Origin: CAVXEH01 sp963805305
GTDB taxonomy: Bacteria > Chloroflexota > Limnocylindria > QHBO01
Reading direction: 5' to 3'
Length of the DNA stretch: 64,000 nt
NCBI GenBank assembly: GCA_963805305.1
Contig: CAWDTM010000003.1
Span: 1 to 64,000 of the forward strand
Part shown: piece after piece, positions 7,983 to 16,154 of the stretch
Layout of the letters: the number at the start of each line of letters is the position of its first letter
How positions within the stretch are numbered: the stretch's first letter is position 1
Program-made: the position numbers and the translations under genes
The notes under the pieces: model-generated
Told to the model about the DNA's origin: nothing
Seen by the model: the letters and a program-made list of their open reading frames with translations, nothing else
Database searches by the model: none

Positions 7983-9743
7983 CTATCGACTGCCTAGGAA
8001 TACCCCCTCTGCCCTAATGAACTCGATCAAGGTGGCATGAGCGACACCCATCTGGTCGCATACGTACGGGATCTTGGGCTTCTTGCGAGTCCCGTATTCC
8101 TCCGTGGTCACCACCGTCGACCCTGTCACCAGCCCGGTCGCGATGACGAACGGGTCTGCCCGCGAGTGAAATCCCTCGACCGCAATCAGCTTTCCGTGTG
8201 CCGCCATCACTTGTGCGACGGCCAGCTGCACATCGTCTGTTAGCGGATGGAACTCGATGTTCACCTTCACCCAACTCGCCAGGTCGTCATCAGCAGGAAT
8301 AATCTCTTCTCGCACCTCTTCGCTTACGAATGCTCGGCCCTCCTTCGACAACCGAGCAAGCGTGTCCCAGTAGTCCGGCGCGAAGTCCGGTGCGTAGAGC
8401 TTGTTCCACGCATTTATGAAGGCGTTGCTATCGAGGCACCACAGGGCATCCGTCACGGCAGGGCGCCCGTGAGCTGTGTCCTTTCCAGTGAGCTGCCGCT
8501 CGATGCGGGGCAGATGCTTGAGCTTCGCCCCCAAGTAGTCCACCACGTCCGCGCCCGTAATGGCATCCGCGCGATACGCGTCGACAACCAGGCGGGCGTA
8601 GGGCTTCCCTACGTTGCGCACGACCATCTGCACGAAGCTAGGCCGACCTTTCCGGTCCACGGCCTCGCGGACAGGAAGCGTCAGGAGGTCGCGCCGTCGG
8701 GCGCGATAGAAGTCTTCGTCGGCCCGACCTAGGATCACCAACCGACGCAGTACCACCTCCCGGCTGACCCCGAAACTCAATGCCAGCTCAGCCAACACCT
8801 GCTCGTCCCAGTCCGTCGCCGAAGTCACGGAGGCAACTGCCTCGGTAGCAAGAAGGTCGTCTGCTGGGACCAAGAGAGCGCCTGCGAATCGGTTGCAGAA
8901 GGTCTCGACCGGCACATCTGGCGAGCCGAGTCGGGGTAGTCCTCTCAGATCGCATGCCGCCGAGTCCCCCAGCAGCAGGTGTCCGAACTCGTGCGCTAGC
9001 GTGAAGATGCGCCCGTTTTGCGTATCGCTCCCGTTGACCGCGATGACGGGATACGGCCGCTTCGGGATCGAGAATCCCCGGACCTCCTCCACCTCGACCC
9101 CGGTGTAATGGAAGACAAGCACGGCCAAAGACTCGAGGGCATTCTTCCAACCGTTCAAGGGCTTATAGCGCCTCGGATCCCGCCAGCTGTACTGCTCCGC
9201 CGGGGTGACGCCCAATACCTCGCGCCCGATCGCAGCTAGTTCTTCCGGGTCGCCGTCTAGCGATGCGGTTCCGACGAACTCAGCCGGAGGCGGGTTGGAA
9301 TCCAGACTGAGTGCCACATCCCGCCTGAACTCCGCCAGCCGGAACGCGAGCAACAACCCGGTGGAAAACTCACCTGGCTCAATATCAGGTAAGCGCCGCG
9401 TGTCCTTCGGCAGACTGTATGTGGTGGGCGGCTCAGGAAAGTAGAAGGCCGCAAGCGGCCGCTTATAGAGCTTCGCCGCTCGTCGCAGCTGTGGAATCGT
9501 CGGCCGCTTGGGACTCGTCTCGTCCTCCCAAGCCAGCAGATTCTCTTCCTTCGTCCCCAGCCGCTTGGCGGCCGCCGCGGGAGAGAGGTTCACCCTCTCA
9601 CGCAACCACCGAAGCGTCGCGGGATTGCAGTTCGCGTACTGCCGCGGCCGTGCCGTGCCGGGACGCGAGGTTTCCTCACGGCCTTCAAGCCGTGCCTCAA
9701 TCAACTTCAGAGATAGCTGCTCACCTGGCCCCACGCGAGCCAT
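7983..9743 (-). CDS. HTH-ImmA/IrrE metallopeptidase fused to DUF4411 PIN-like domain
   Basis: A 586-residue protein in three parts. Residues 30-90 are an XRE-type HTH (LRERVNLSPAAAAKRLGT). Residues 190-400 are an ImmA/IrrE zinc peptidase with HEFGH near 250. Residues 430-586 match DUF4411, a PIN-like putative nuclease (LWCLDSNAFINAW with the first acidic residue, later ADPFVIATGLV, VVTTEEYG and KKPKIPYVCDQMGV). The first two parts and DUF4411 are normally adjacent separate genes of a presumed toxin-antitoxin or stress module; here no stop separates them. A GTG at 8454-8456 could also start the DUF4411 part alone, but no good ribosome site precedes it. The ATG at 9743 has AGGA immediately upstream. 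Lower GC and a neighbouring tRNA point to acquisition by transfer. Confidence 0.88.
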   Translation of the reverse strand: MARVGPGEQLSLKLIEARLEGREETSRPGTARPRQYANCNPATLRWLRERVNLSPAAAAKRLGTKEENLLAWEDETSPKRPTIPQLRRAAKLYKRPLAAFYFPEPPTTYSLPKDTRRLPDIEPGEFSTGLLLAFRLAEFRRDVALSLDSNPPPAEFVGTASLDGDPEELAAIGREVLGVTPAEQYSWRDPRRYKPLNGWKNALESLAVLVFHYTGVEVEEVRGFSIPKRPYPVIAVNGSDTQNGRIFTLAHEFGHLLLGDSAACDLRGLPRLGSPDVPVETFCNRFAGALLVPADDLLATEAVASVTSATDWDEQVLAELALSFGVSREVVLRRLVILGRADEDFYRARRRDLLTLPVREAVDRKGRPSFVQMVVRNVGKPYARLVVDAYRADAITGADVVDYLGAKLKHLPRIERQLTGKDTAHGRPAVTDALWCLDSNAFINAWNKLYAPDFAPDYWDTLARLSKEGRAFVSEEVREEIIPADDDLASWVKVNIEFHPLTDDVQLAVAQVMAAHGKLIAVEGFHSRADPFVIATGLVTGSTVVTTEEYGTRKKPKIPYVCDQMGVAHATLIEFIRAEGVFLGSR

Positions 9744-9816
9744 CCTACGTTCCTGCGGCAATCCGTAGGCCGCCGAGCGGCAGCGCAAGACTCCAAGATC
9801 GCCGAGAGCATTCGCA

Positions 9817-9838
9817 TAAGGGACCAAGTAAGGGACCA
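9817..9838. repeat. Paired 10-bp direct repeats, 12-bp period
   Basis: TAAGGGACCA occurs at 9817-9826 and 9829-9838. A similar pair with the same 12-bp spacing (AGGGTAC at 78 and 90) lies at the far left of the island. Such spaced repeats near a tRNA can be recombinase arm sites; this role is inferred. Confidence 0.45.
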
Positions 9839-9864
9839 GGCCGCAGTCTTCAGACAGCGCAGAA

Positions 9865-9888
9865 GCCCGATCTGAGCTCAGATCGGGC
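9865..9888 (-). terminator. Perfect 24-bp palindrome after tRNA-Glu
   Basis: Each 12-bp half reads GCCCGATCTGAG and its complement follows directly. It begins 15 bp beyond the tRNA 3' end in the direction of transcription, so a terminator hairpin for the tRNA is likely. The following bases (TTCTGC) are a weak U-tract. It is also 122 bp upstream of the HTH-ImmA gene, so an operator is the alternative. Confidence 0.5.
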
Positions 9889-9903
9889 CGAAACTGGCGA
9901 GTT

Positions 9904-9980
9904 TGGTACCGCATACCGGATTCGAACCGGTGATCTCCGCCTTGAGAGGGCGGTGTCCTGGGCCTCTAGACGAATGCGGC
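9904..9980 (-). tRNA. tRNA-Glu (anticodon CTC)
   Basis: A 77-nt cloverleaf: acceptor GCCGCAT/ATGCGGT (G-U closing pair), D-arm region GTCTAGAGGCCCAGGAC, anticodon stem CCGCC/GGCGG around loop CTCTCAA with anticodon CTC, T-arm ACCGG-TTCGAAT-CCGGT, discriminator A and an encoded CCA. It reads GAG codons. It marks the right border of the less GC-rich region, the typical position of an integrated island whose attachment site is the tRNA 3' end. Confidence 0.95.
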
Positions 9981-10017
9981 ACGGCCGCCCCTCGCGAGGT
10001 GCAATGGGACGGCCGGC

Positions 10018-10047
10018 AGTATAGCAAGGGCTGGCCGGAAACCTCAA
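10018..10047 (-). promoter_or_regulatory. Promoter of tRNA-Glu
   Basis: Minus-strand TTGAGG (10042-10047) and TATACT (10018-10023) are separated by 18 bp. The -10 box lies 37 bp before the mature tRNA 5' end, leaving a short leader for RNase P removal. Confidence 0.6.
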
Positions 10048-10274
10048 CCGGCCGACGGGGTAGTAGATAGGGCGCGGCGAAGTTGCCGGACGGAGATCGT
10101 CGGGGTTGATGGGCGGACCGGTCGCTCTCGTGGGCACGATGTCCCGGGCGGCAGCCAGGCTGATGATCCCCAGGCCGATGTGGAGCGGCACCTGGTATCG
10201 GGCCCAGGCGTGCTCGCGGGGCCCAGGTCGGGACCGATTCTACGCACCGGACCCGGGCGCGCCGTCCCCTTCCA
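10048..10274. other. Unassigned segment between tRNA promoter and sigma remnant
   Basis: GC-rich, no recognisable domain in any frame. A minus frame contains a short hydrophobic run (PLHIGLGIISLAAARD) and could be a remnant, but there is neither a good start nor a homologous length. Confidence 0.35.
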
Positions 10275-10905
10275 TCATCCGATCGCATGGAGTTCGAACA
10301 CGCGCCGGCCCTCCGCCGCCTCCACTGGATGGTTGAGGTCGACGCCGTCCGCGATCCGGATGAACTGCACGCCGAACGGGATGCTGCGCGCCAGCACTGG
10401 CGCACCCTGGACCCGGCGGCGTGCCCGGCTGGCGAGTTGGCGCCGTCGCGGTCGGCGTGCGGCCGACGATGGGCGCGATCTGATCGAACGGCACCGCGAA
10501 AACGTCATGGAGCACAAACGCAACCCGCTCCGCGGGAGCCAGGGAGTCCAGGACCACGAGCAGTGCCAGCCCCACCGAATCGCCCAGCAAGGCCTCCTCT
10601 TCGGGACCCAGCCCCTCTTCGGGCGTCACGACAGGGTCCGGCACGTGGAGTTCCAGGGGCGCTTCGCCACGTATCTTCCGCGACCGCAGCATGTTCAGGC
10701 AGACGTGCGCCACGACCGTCGTCAGCCAGGCACCCAGGTCGTCGATGTGGCCCGAACCGGTGCGGCTCAGCCGGATCCAGGCTTCCTGGACGGCGTCGTC
10801 GGCCTCCGCCAGCGACCCGAGGATGCGGTAGGCGACGCCGCGCAGGTGGGATCGCTGCGACTCGAATCGCGCCGCAAGCTGGTCCTGGTCCTCAATGGGC
10901 GGCAT
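10275..10905 (-). pseudogene. Frameshifted, truncated ECF sigma factor (SigJ/ECF41-like)
   Basis: The intact first part (MPPIEDQDQLAARFESQR, then HLRGVAYRILGSLAEADDAV) is sigma region 2, and TPEEGLGPEEEALLGDSVGL begins region 4. The frame breaks within the region 4 helix-turn-helix after FDQIAPIVGRT (near 10450). Homology resumes in another frame as RQLASRARRRVQGAP, then stops at 10275. Relatives have a SnoaL-like C-terminal extension of about 120 residues; only an unrelated-looking 30 residues remain here, so a deletion accompanies the frameshift. A functional sigma factor is unlikely. No anti-sigma gene is adjacent. Confidence 0.75.
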
Positions 10906-11181
10906 CAGCCCCCAATCCTTCGGCCCTCGATAACCCGTCGGTGTGCGACCGCCGCTAGCCTGCCGACGGGGTTGGGTACCCGCCAGCAAGCGACCCGCAA
11001 CTTCGCCCCTCCATCTACTACCCCCGCAACCGGGCGGCGGGGCACTGGCACGAGCGAGCCGAACGTGCGGGTCGTGACTCCGGTCGTCGGACTCGTGGCT
11101 GGAGAATCGCGAATGATGCGCGTCGACTCCACTAGGCTGCGAGGACGCAAGGGCGACAGCGACAGGGAGGCAGAAATCAGG

Positions 11182-11796
11182 ATGACGCGGAATGTCACGG
11201 CCAACCTCTACATGACCATCGATGGACGCGGCGAGTTCCCGGTATACCCAGGATCCGACCTCCCGAGTGGGAACCGGGACGACCCCGACGAGTTCTTCCG
11301 GAGAATGTGGACGGATCGCTACGCCGACGTCACGACCGTCGTCATGGGCCGACGCTCGTTCGTGGGCCACCGGCAGGTGCATGCACTCAGGGCCCGGAGG
11401 CCCGACGCCCCGAAGTACCTCGTCGACTACTCGCGCTTCCTCGAACAGGCCGAAAAGGTTTGCCTGTCCCGCCGGCTGAAGCACCTCAACTGGGCGAACT
11501 CGCGCTTGATGCACGGCGACCTTGCGGAGATCCTGGCGACGCTGAAGCGGGAGCAGGGCGGCAACATCATCATCGACGGCGGGCCGCGGCTCATCCGTGA
11601 GGTCATGCGTCGCAACCTGGCCGACGACTACTGGTTCCTCGTCATGCCCGTCGTCATCGGGCGGGGTCCGCGCTACTGGTTCCCGATGACTGCTCAAACG
11701 AACCTGAAGCTCCTCTCGGCGACGACCATGCCATACGGGGAGCTCGTCCTTCACTACGAGGCGCTCCGGGAGGAGGCCACGACCGGAACCGGCTGA
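11182..11796 (+). CDS. RibD C-terminal/dihydrofolate reductase-like protein
   Basis: A 204-residue protein of the RibD_C (DHFR-like) family. It starts MTRNVTANLYMTIDGRGEFP, the typical first strand of this fold, and carries DVTTVVMGRRSFVG (nucleotide-binding turn near 55) and GGNIIIDGGPRLIREVM near 135, the family NADPH site. Members reduce pterin- or pyrimidine-type substrates, but most single-domain bacterial copies have unknown substrates. The ATG at 11182 is preceded by GGGAGG about 11 bases upstream. It stands alone, divergent from the broken sigma gene and convergent with the small membrane protein. Confidence 0.85.
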   Translation: MTRNVTANLYMTIDGRGEFPVYPGSDLPSGNRDDPDEFFRRMWTDRYADVTTVVMGRRSFVGHRQVHALRARRPDAPKYLVDYSRFLEQAEKVCLSRRLKHLNWANSRLMHGDLAEILATLKREQGGNIIIDGGPRLIREVMRRNLADDYWFLVMPVVIGRGPRYWFPMTAQTNLKLLSATTMPYGELVLHYEALREEATTGTG

Positions 11797-11875
11797 TCCC
11801 CTCGTTCCGAACATGGCCCGCCACCCCGACCTCGACGAGCCAGCCATGCGGAGTGGCCTGGCCGGATCATCGGCC

Positions 11876-12040
11876 TCAGTGGAAGCCGCCGATGAGCCAG
11901 ACCACGAACAGGATGATGAGGATCAACCCCAACAGACTCACGCCGCCCCCGTAGTAGCCACCCCACGTGCTCCGATTGCCATAGCCAACGCCGCCGAAGA
12001 GCAGCAGGACCACCAGGACCACGATCAGAAGCCAGAGCAT
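11876..12040 (-). CDS. Small DUF3309-like membrane protein
   Basis: A 54-residue hydrophobic protein with two membrane segments (MLWLLIVVLVVLLLFGGVGY and LLGLILIILFVVWLIGGF) joined by a Gly/Tyr-rich loop. This is the layout of the DUF3309-type small envelope proteins. ATG 12040 has GGGAGG 7 bases upstream; a TTG at 12058 would add six residues but has no comparable site. Function unknown. Confidence 0.7.
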   Translation of the reverse strand: MLWLLIVVLVVLLLFGGVGYGNRSTWGGYYGGGVSLLGLILIILFVVWLIGGFH

Positions 12041-12213
12041 GGCGTTCCTCCCAGACAATGCGTTCTGGCCCGCCGTCCTGCACGATCGATGCCGGAACGT
12101 CCCGGCACTCGCGGCTGCACGGGCGCGCCGTACGCGGAAAGCGGCTCCGCGGCCGGGGAGCCAGCGTGTACCCTGCGCGCCGTCGGAAACCGAGCTCCGA
12201 GGTCCTCCATTCC

Positions 12214-12708
12214 GTGTCTGTGCTTCTCGCCGTCCTCCTGTTCCTGCACGTGATCAGCGCCATCGTGGCGTTCGGTCCCACCTTCGCCTTCCCCATCATC
12301 GGCGCCCTTGGCGCGCGCAACCCTCAGCACGGCCTGTTCGCCGTGGAGGTGTCGGAGGCGATCGAGAATCGCATGGTGCTGCCCATGGCGCTGACCATGC
12401 CGGTGACCGGGGTGGCCATGATCATCGTCGCCGGGATCGACCCCACCACCCCGTGGCTGGCCATCGCGATCGTGCTGTACGTGATTGCGCTGGGCTACGC
12501 GTTCTTCATCCAGGTCCCGACCGTTTCGAAGTTCGCGACGGCGCTGCGCGATCTGTCCGCCGCCGGTCCCCCGCCGGCCGATGCGCCCGCCGGACCGCCG
12601 CCCCACATCGCCGCCCTCAGCGCCCGCGTGGCCCGGGGCGGAATGATCCTGTCCCTGCTGGTGGTGGTGATCGTGTTCCTGATGGTGACCAAGCTCACCT
12701 TCACCTGA
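12214..12708 (+). CDS. DUF2269-like integral membrane protein
   Basis: A 164-residue protein with four membrane segments and the DUF2269 pattern: LFLHVISAIVAFGPTFAFPI at the start, ALTMPVTGVAMIIVAG in the second segment, and a final segment GGMILSLLVVVIVFLMVTKL. A Pro-rich cytosolic loop (GPPPADAPAGPPPH) precedes the last helix. The start is taken as GTG 12214 because the first helix begins at once and GAGG lies 11 bases before; the upstream frame is Arg/Pro-rich and not conserved. A paralogue is at 38355-38828. Function unknown. Confidence 0.78.
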   Translation: MSVLLAVLLFLHVISAIVAFGPTFAFPIIGALGARNPQHGLFAVEVSEAIENRMVLPMALTMPVTGVAMIIVAGIDPTTPWLAIAIVLYVIALGYAFFIQVPTVSKFATALRDLSAAGPPPADAPAGPPPHIAALSARVARGGMILSLLVVVIVFLMVTKLTFT

Positions 12709-12828
12709 GCCTCTGCTCAGCGCGGCGCCTATCCCTGGTCCCGGACGGCACCGCCGGCAGTTCTGGACTTGTGAACGGCACGGTACCGCGACTGGTGGTC
12801 GTACCCCTCGGGTGGGGAGGATCCTCCG

Positions 12829-13317
12829 TCAGCGGTGGCCGGGTCCCCAGGTCCCCATCACCTGGCGCAGGATCGCCAGCTCGCCCACGTGGTAGGCGTT
12901 GTGGTCGCCGATGATCCGCACTGCGCGCAGCAGTGACCTGCCGGGCGTCAGAGGCATGGGCGCCAGCAGGTCCCGATCCGGATCCGCCACCAGCGCCCGC
13001 AGGGCTGCCTTGTCAGCCAGGAACCCCGAGACCGATGTCGCCCAATCCTCGGGCGTCGCGGTCGAATCGGCGGGCGGCCAGTATTGCCGCGGCCATTCCC
13101 GCTGACGGTAGCCGGCATCGGTCACGTACTCGAGCATGTCTCGCTGCGTGAGGCGCAGGTGCTCGACCAGGTGCCAGGGGGTGTAGTCCACGTTCGGCGG
13201 CCGGACGTTCATGCCCTCGGCCGGGAACTCGTCGACCGCCGCCTCGAACGGCATGTGGGCGTCCACGCCATCGATGAGGCGGAGAACCTGCGTGCGCAGC
13301 TCGTCGTTGGTCGCCAT
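12829..13317 (-). CDS. DinB-superfamily protein
   Basis: A 162-residue DinB/DUF664-type four-helix bundle. The metal-binding histidines are seen in TPWHLVEHLRLTQRDM near residues 48-52 and in DHNAYHVGELAILRQVMG near 145-149, the two conserved family positions. Related proteins are thiol-dependent S-transferases or have no known reaction. ATG 13317 is chosen because the family begins near MATNDELRTQVLRLIDG. It stands alone, with a 153-bp repeat element upstream. Confidence 0.85.
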   Translation of the reverse strand: MATNDELRTQVLRLIDGVDAHMPFEAAVDEFPAEGMNVRPPNVDYTPWHLVEHLRLTQRDMLEYVTDAGYRQREWPRQYWPPADSTATPEDWATSVSGFLADKAALRALVADPDRDLLAPMPLTPGRSLLRAVRIIGDHNAYHVGELAILRQVMGTWGPGHR

Positions 13318-13368
13318 CGGTCCAGTCTGGCACTGGCTGGGCGCTGCCGCCACATCGCCACCCGCCGC

Positions 13369-13521
13369 GACTCGTCACCTGATGCCCTGAGTAGCACGGG
13401 GCGGGATGCCGTGACCCCGATCACCCGTGCGCGCAACACTCACGCTCGGGGTCGGGCCCTGCGCGGGCACGGGAGGCCCCGGATGCCGCCTGGCGCTACG
13501 GTGACATGCGCCTGGCGAGTC
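13369..13521. repeat. 153-bp intergenic repeat element, copy A
   Basis: The left end starts GACTCGTCACCTGATGCC and the right end finishes TGGCGAGTC, so the termini are inverted copies of about 37 bp (13369-13405 and 13485-13521). CACGCTC occurs at offset 72 from the left end. It lies 56 bp past the stop of the ABC permease gene. See copies B and C. Confidence 0.75.
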
Positions 13522-13577
13522 AGGAGCCGACGGCGCCCGTGGCTGCCGTTCGCCCGGGCCACCGGGACCCGGGCCTG

Positions 13578-14471
13578 CTAGTCGCGGACCCGGAAGCTCC
13601 AGACCGCGACCCCCAGCATCACGACCCCAAAGGCAAGCAGGATCCCGATCTCGCCGATCACCGGGAGCACGCTCCCGTTGATGGTGAGGCTCATGCTGTC
13701 CAGGATGCCCTGGTGCACCGGCGACCCACCGAGGAGGATCCGTCGAAGCGGATCCATGCCGTAGGCGGCCGGATCAACCAGGGTCAGACCGGTCATCCAC
13801 CACGGCAGCCCGCCCAGCGGGAAGAGGGCGCCGGACAGGAAGAAGATGGGCATCATGAGGAAGTTCATCACCACCTGGAAGCCCTGCATCGAGCGCATGC
13901 GCGCCGCGATCGCCACGCCCATGGCCGACAGTGAGAAGGCCAGCACAAAGAGCAGCGGGACAACCGCCAGGATGGTGCCCACCGAGAGGCTGACGCCCAC
14001 GATCGGCGCCAGGAGGAGGAGCACCAGCCCCTGGACCATGGCCTGCGTCGCCCCGCCCAGCGCCTTGCCGATGGCGACCGCCGAGCGGTCGATGGGCGCC
14101 ACCAGCACCTCCTTGAGGAACCCGAACTCCCGGTCCCAGACGATGCTCATGGCACTGAAGATGGACCCGAAGAGGACCGTCATGCCGATGATCCCCGGGT
14201 AGATGAACTGGGTGTAGGAAAAGCCCGCCGCTCCCCCACCCAGGCTCCCGCCGCCCGAAAGCGCGGACGACAGCCCGGTGCCGAAGATCAGCAGGTACAG
14301 GAGCGGCTGGGCGAAGCTGGCGATCAGCCGTGAGCGGTCGCGCCAGAAGCGCAGGACGTCGCGGTACCAGATGATGTAGATCGCCCGCAGCGTCGGCATG
14401 AGGGTGCTGTGGCGCGCGCGCGGCTGGGCGAACCCCGCGCCGCTGCTGATGACGTTCTCGGGTGTGCTCAT
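13578..14471 (-). CDS. ABC-2 type transporter permease (DrrB-like)
   Basis: A 297-residue ABC-2 membrane protein. A cytosolic N-terminus with YRDVLRFWRDRSRLIASF is followed by about six helices, including the family block GIIGMTVLFGSIFSAMSIVWDREFGFLKEVLVAP, and WWMTGLTLVDPAAYGMDPLR near the C-terminus. It is the membrane half of an exporter with the ATPase encoded just upstream; the ATPase stop overlaps ATG 14471 (ATGA). An ATG at 14489 would give six more residues. DrrAB-like systems export lipophilic drugs or lipids; the real substrate is unknown. Confidence 0.92.
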   Translation of the reverse strand: MSTPENVISSGAGFAQPRARHSTLMPTLRAIYIIWYRDVLRFWRDRSRLIASFAQPLLYLLIFGTGLSSALSGGGSLGGGAAGFSYTQFIYPGIIGMTVLFGSIFSAMSIVWDREFGFLKEVLVAPIDRSAVAIGKALGGATQAMVQGLVLLLLAPIVGVSLSVGTILAVVPLLFVLAFSLSAMGVAIAARMRSMQGFQVVMNFLMMPIFFLSGALFPLGGLPWWMTGLTLVDPAAYGMDPLRRILLGGSPVHQGILDSMSLTINGSVLPVIGEIGILLAFGVVMLGVAVWSFRVRD

Positions 14472-15508
14472 CGTCCTCGTCTCCCCCATGCGCGGCTCAT
14501 CATCCGCATGTGGTCAGTGGTGCTGGCCTCTTCCTCACGAATGGCTCTCCCGGTGAGCTTGAGGAAGACGTCGTCCAGGCTGGGCCTGTGGAAGGCAACG
14601 CTCGTGACCTCCACGTCGGTCTCGCGGACCAGGCGCGGGACGAAGGCGGCGCCGTCGGGTACCTCGACCCGGATCGATCCGTTGTCCATGATGGGCTCTG
14701 CGCCGGCGATGGCCCCGATCTGCGCGGCTGCAGCCACGTTATCAGCCGTGGTGATGGTCACCACGTCACCGCCCACCATCGACTTCAGCTCGTCCGGAGT
14801 GCCAACCGCCTGGATCTCGCCGTGGTCAATGATGCCGATCCGGTCGCAGTACTCCGCCTCGTCCATGTAGTGGGTGGTCATGAAGATCGTGACGCCGTGC
14901 TCCTTCGGCAGGCGGCCGAGGTAGCTCCAGATGTGGCGTCGGGTCTGCGGGTCCAGGCCAATGGTCGGCTCGTCGAGGAACAGGACCTGCGGCGTGTGGA
15001 GCATGCCGCGCGCGATCTCCAGCCGGCGACGCATGCCGCCCGAGAAGTTCATCACCACCGAGTCCGCCCGGTCGGTGAGCTCCACCATCTCGAGGACCTC
15101 GTTGATCCGTTCCTTGCGAATCGCGGCCGGCACGTCGTAGATGAAGGCGTGGAACTCCAGGTTCTCGCGAGCGGTCAGCTGGCCGTCGAGCGAGGGGTCC
15201 TGGAAGACCAGGCCGATGCGGGAGCGAACGCCCGACGGGTCGTGGCCAACGTCGATGCCCGCCACCCGGGCAGTCCCGCCGGTTGCCTTCAGGAGCGTGC
15301 AGAGGATGTTGATGGTCGTGGACTTCCCGGCCCCGTTGGGACCCAGGAAGCCGAAGATCTCGCCGGGCTGGACCTCCAGGTCGATGCCGCGCACCGCCTC
15401 CACCTCGCCGAAGTGCTTGACCAGGCCGGAGACGGAGATGACTGCGGCATCGGTCCCGGTTGCGGTGCTCGTGGCGGCCGCGGTTGCCACCGTGGTTGTC
15501 GCGGTCAT
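14468..15508 (-). CDS. ABC-2 exporter ATPase (DrrA-like)
   Basis: A 346-residue ATPase. A low-complexity Ala/Thr N-terminus (about 25 residues) is followed by Walker A GPNGAGKST, Q-loop VFQDPSLDGQLTARENL, signature FSGGMRRRLEIARGM, Walker B VLFLDEPTIGLDPQ and switch His TTHYMDEAEYCD. The DrrA-type C-terminal domain ends near AFHRPSLDDVFLKLTGR. Its ATG overlaps the PadR stop, so regulator, ATPase and permease form one coupled operon. It likely powers efflux of a hydrophobic compound. Confidence 0.93.
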   Translation of the reverse strand: MTATTTVATAAATSTATGTDAAVISVSGLVKHFGEVEAVRGIDLEVQPGEIFGFLGPNGAGKSTTINILCTLLKATGGTARVAGIDVGHDPSGVRSRIGLVFQDPSLDGQLTARENLEFHAFIYDVPAAIRKERINEVLEMVELTDRADSVVMNFSGGMRRRLEIARGMLHTPQVLFLDEPTIGLDPQTRRHIWSYLGRLPKEHGVTIFMTTHYMDEAEYCDRIGIIDHGEIQAVGTPDELKSMVGGDVVTITTADNVAAAAQIGAIAGAEPIMDNGSIRVEVPDGAAFVPRLVRETDVEVTSVAFHRPSLDDVFLKLTGRAIREEEASTTDHMRMMSRAWGRRGR

Positions 15509-16131
15509 GCCGATGTCTCCTCCGCGCTGGTGGCCGTCTCGCCCTCGCCGGCATCCGAACCGGCTCCGATATCGGCATCGTCCTCCGCCAGGAGCCCGTA
15601 GAGCTTCTTCCTGGCATCGACCAGGATCTCCGCCGCCCGGCGCTGCGCCCGCGATGAGCCGACGCGCCCGACCTGCATCGATGCGCCTGCCAGCTGGAGC
15701 GCGAGCTTGCGCAGATCCGCCTGGCCGTGGGCGCCCTTGTCGAACCACGGGTGCCGGAGCAGCGGGCTCTCCTCGGCCTCGGTGCGGCCGGTGTCGGTCA
15801 GGGTGTAGACCTTGCGTCCGTCCTGCTCCTCGCCGCGAACCAGCCCCTCGTCCTCGAGCTGCTGGAGGGTGGGATAGATGGACCCGGCGCTCGGCCGCCA
15901 TCGGCCTCCCGTCCGCGTCTCGAGGTCGCGGATGACCTGGTAGCCGTGCATGGGCCGATCGAGCAGGACGGCGAGCACCGCGGGCCGAACGCCCTTGCGC
16001 CACATGGCTCGCCGGATGCGGCCAGGGTCGAAGATGTCGCGAAGGCCCGGACCTCCGCCGCGACGCTCGCCGTGGGGACGACGCTCCCGACGGGCTGCTG
16101 CGTGGCGCCCCTCATTGTTTTGCTGTGTCAT
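15505..16131 (-). CDS. PadR-family transcriptional regulator
   Basis: A 208-residue regulator. A basic N-terminal extension (RHAAARRERRPHGERRGGG) precedes the PadR winged helix at about residues 45-115 (VLAVLLDRPMHGYQVIRDLE, then AGSIYPTLQQLEDEGLVR), and a helical C-terminal dimerisation part follows. It starts the operon with an ABC-2 exporter; PadR members usually repress such pumps and release DNA when a ligand binds. Two near-perfect palindromes directly upstream (16155-16190) are the obvious self-operator. ATG 16131 is chosen because it gives the shortest complete regulator and leaves the operators outside the coding sequence. Confidence 0.92.
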   Translation of the reverse strand: MTQQNNEGRHAAARRERRPHGERRGGGPGLRDIFDPGRIRRAMWRKGVRPAVLAVLLDRPMHGYQVIRDLETRTGGRWRPSAGSIYPTLQQLEDEGLVRGEEQDGRKVYTLTDTGRTEAEESPLLRHPWFDKGAHGQADLRKLALQLAGASMQVGRVGSSRAQRRAAEILVDARKKLYGLLAEDDADIGAGSDAGEGETATSAEETSA

Positions 16132-16154
16132 TGCGCTATGCCTCGTTGGTAGAT

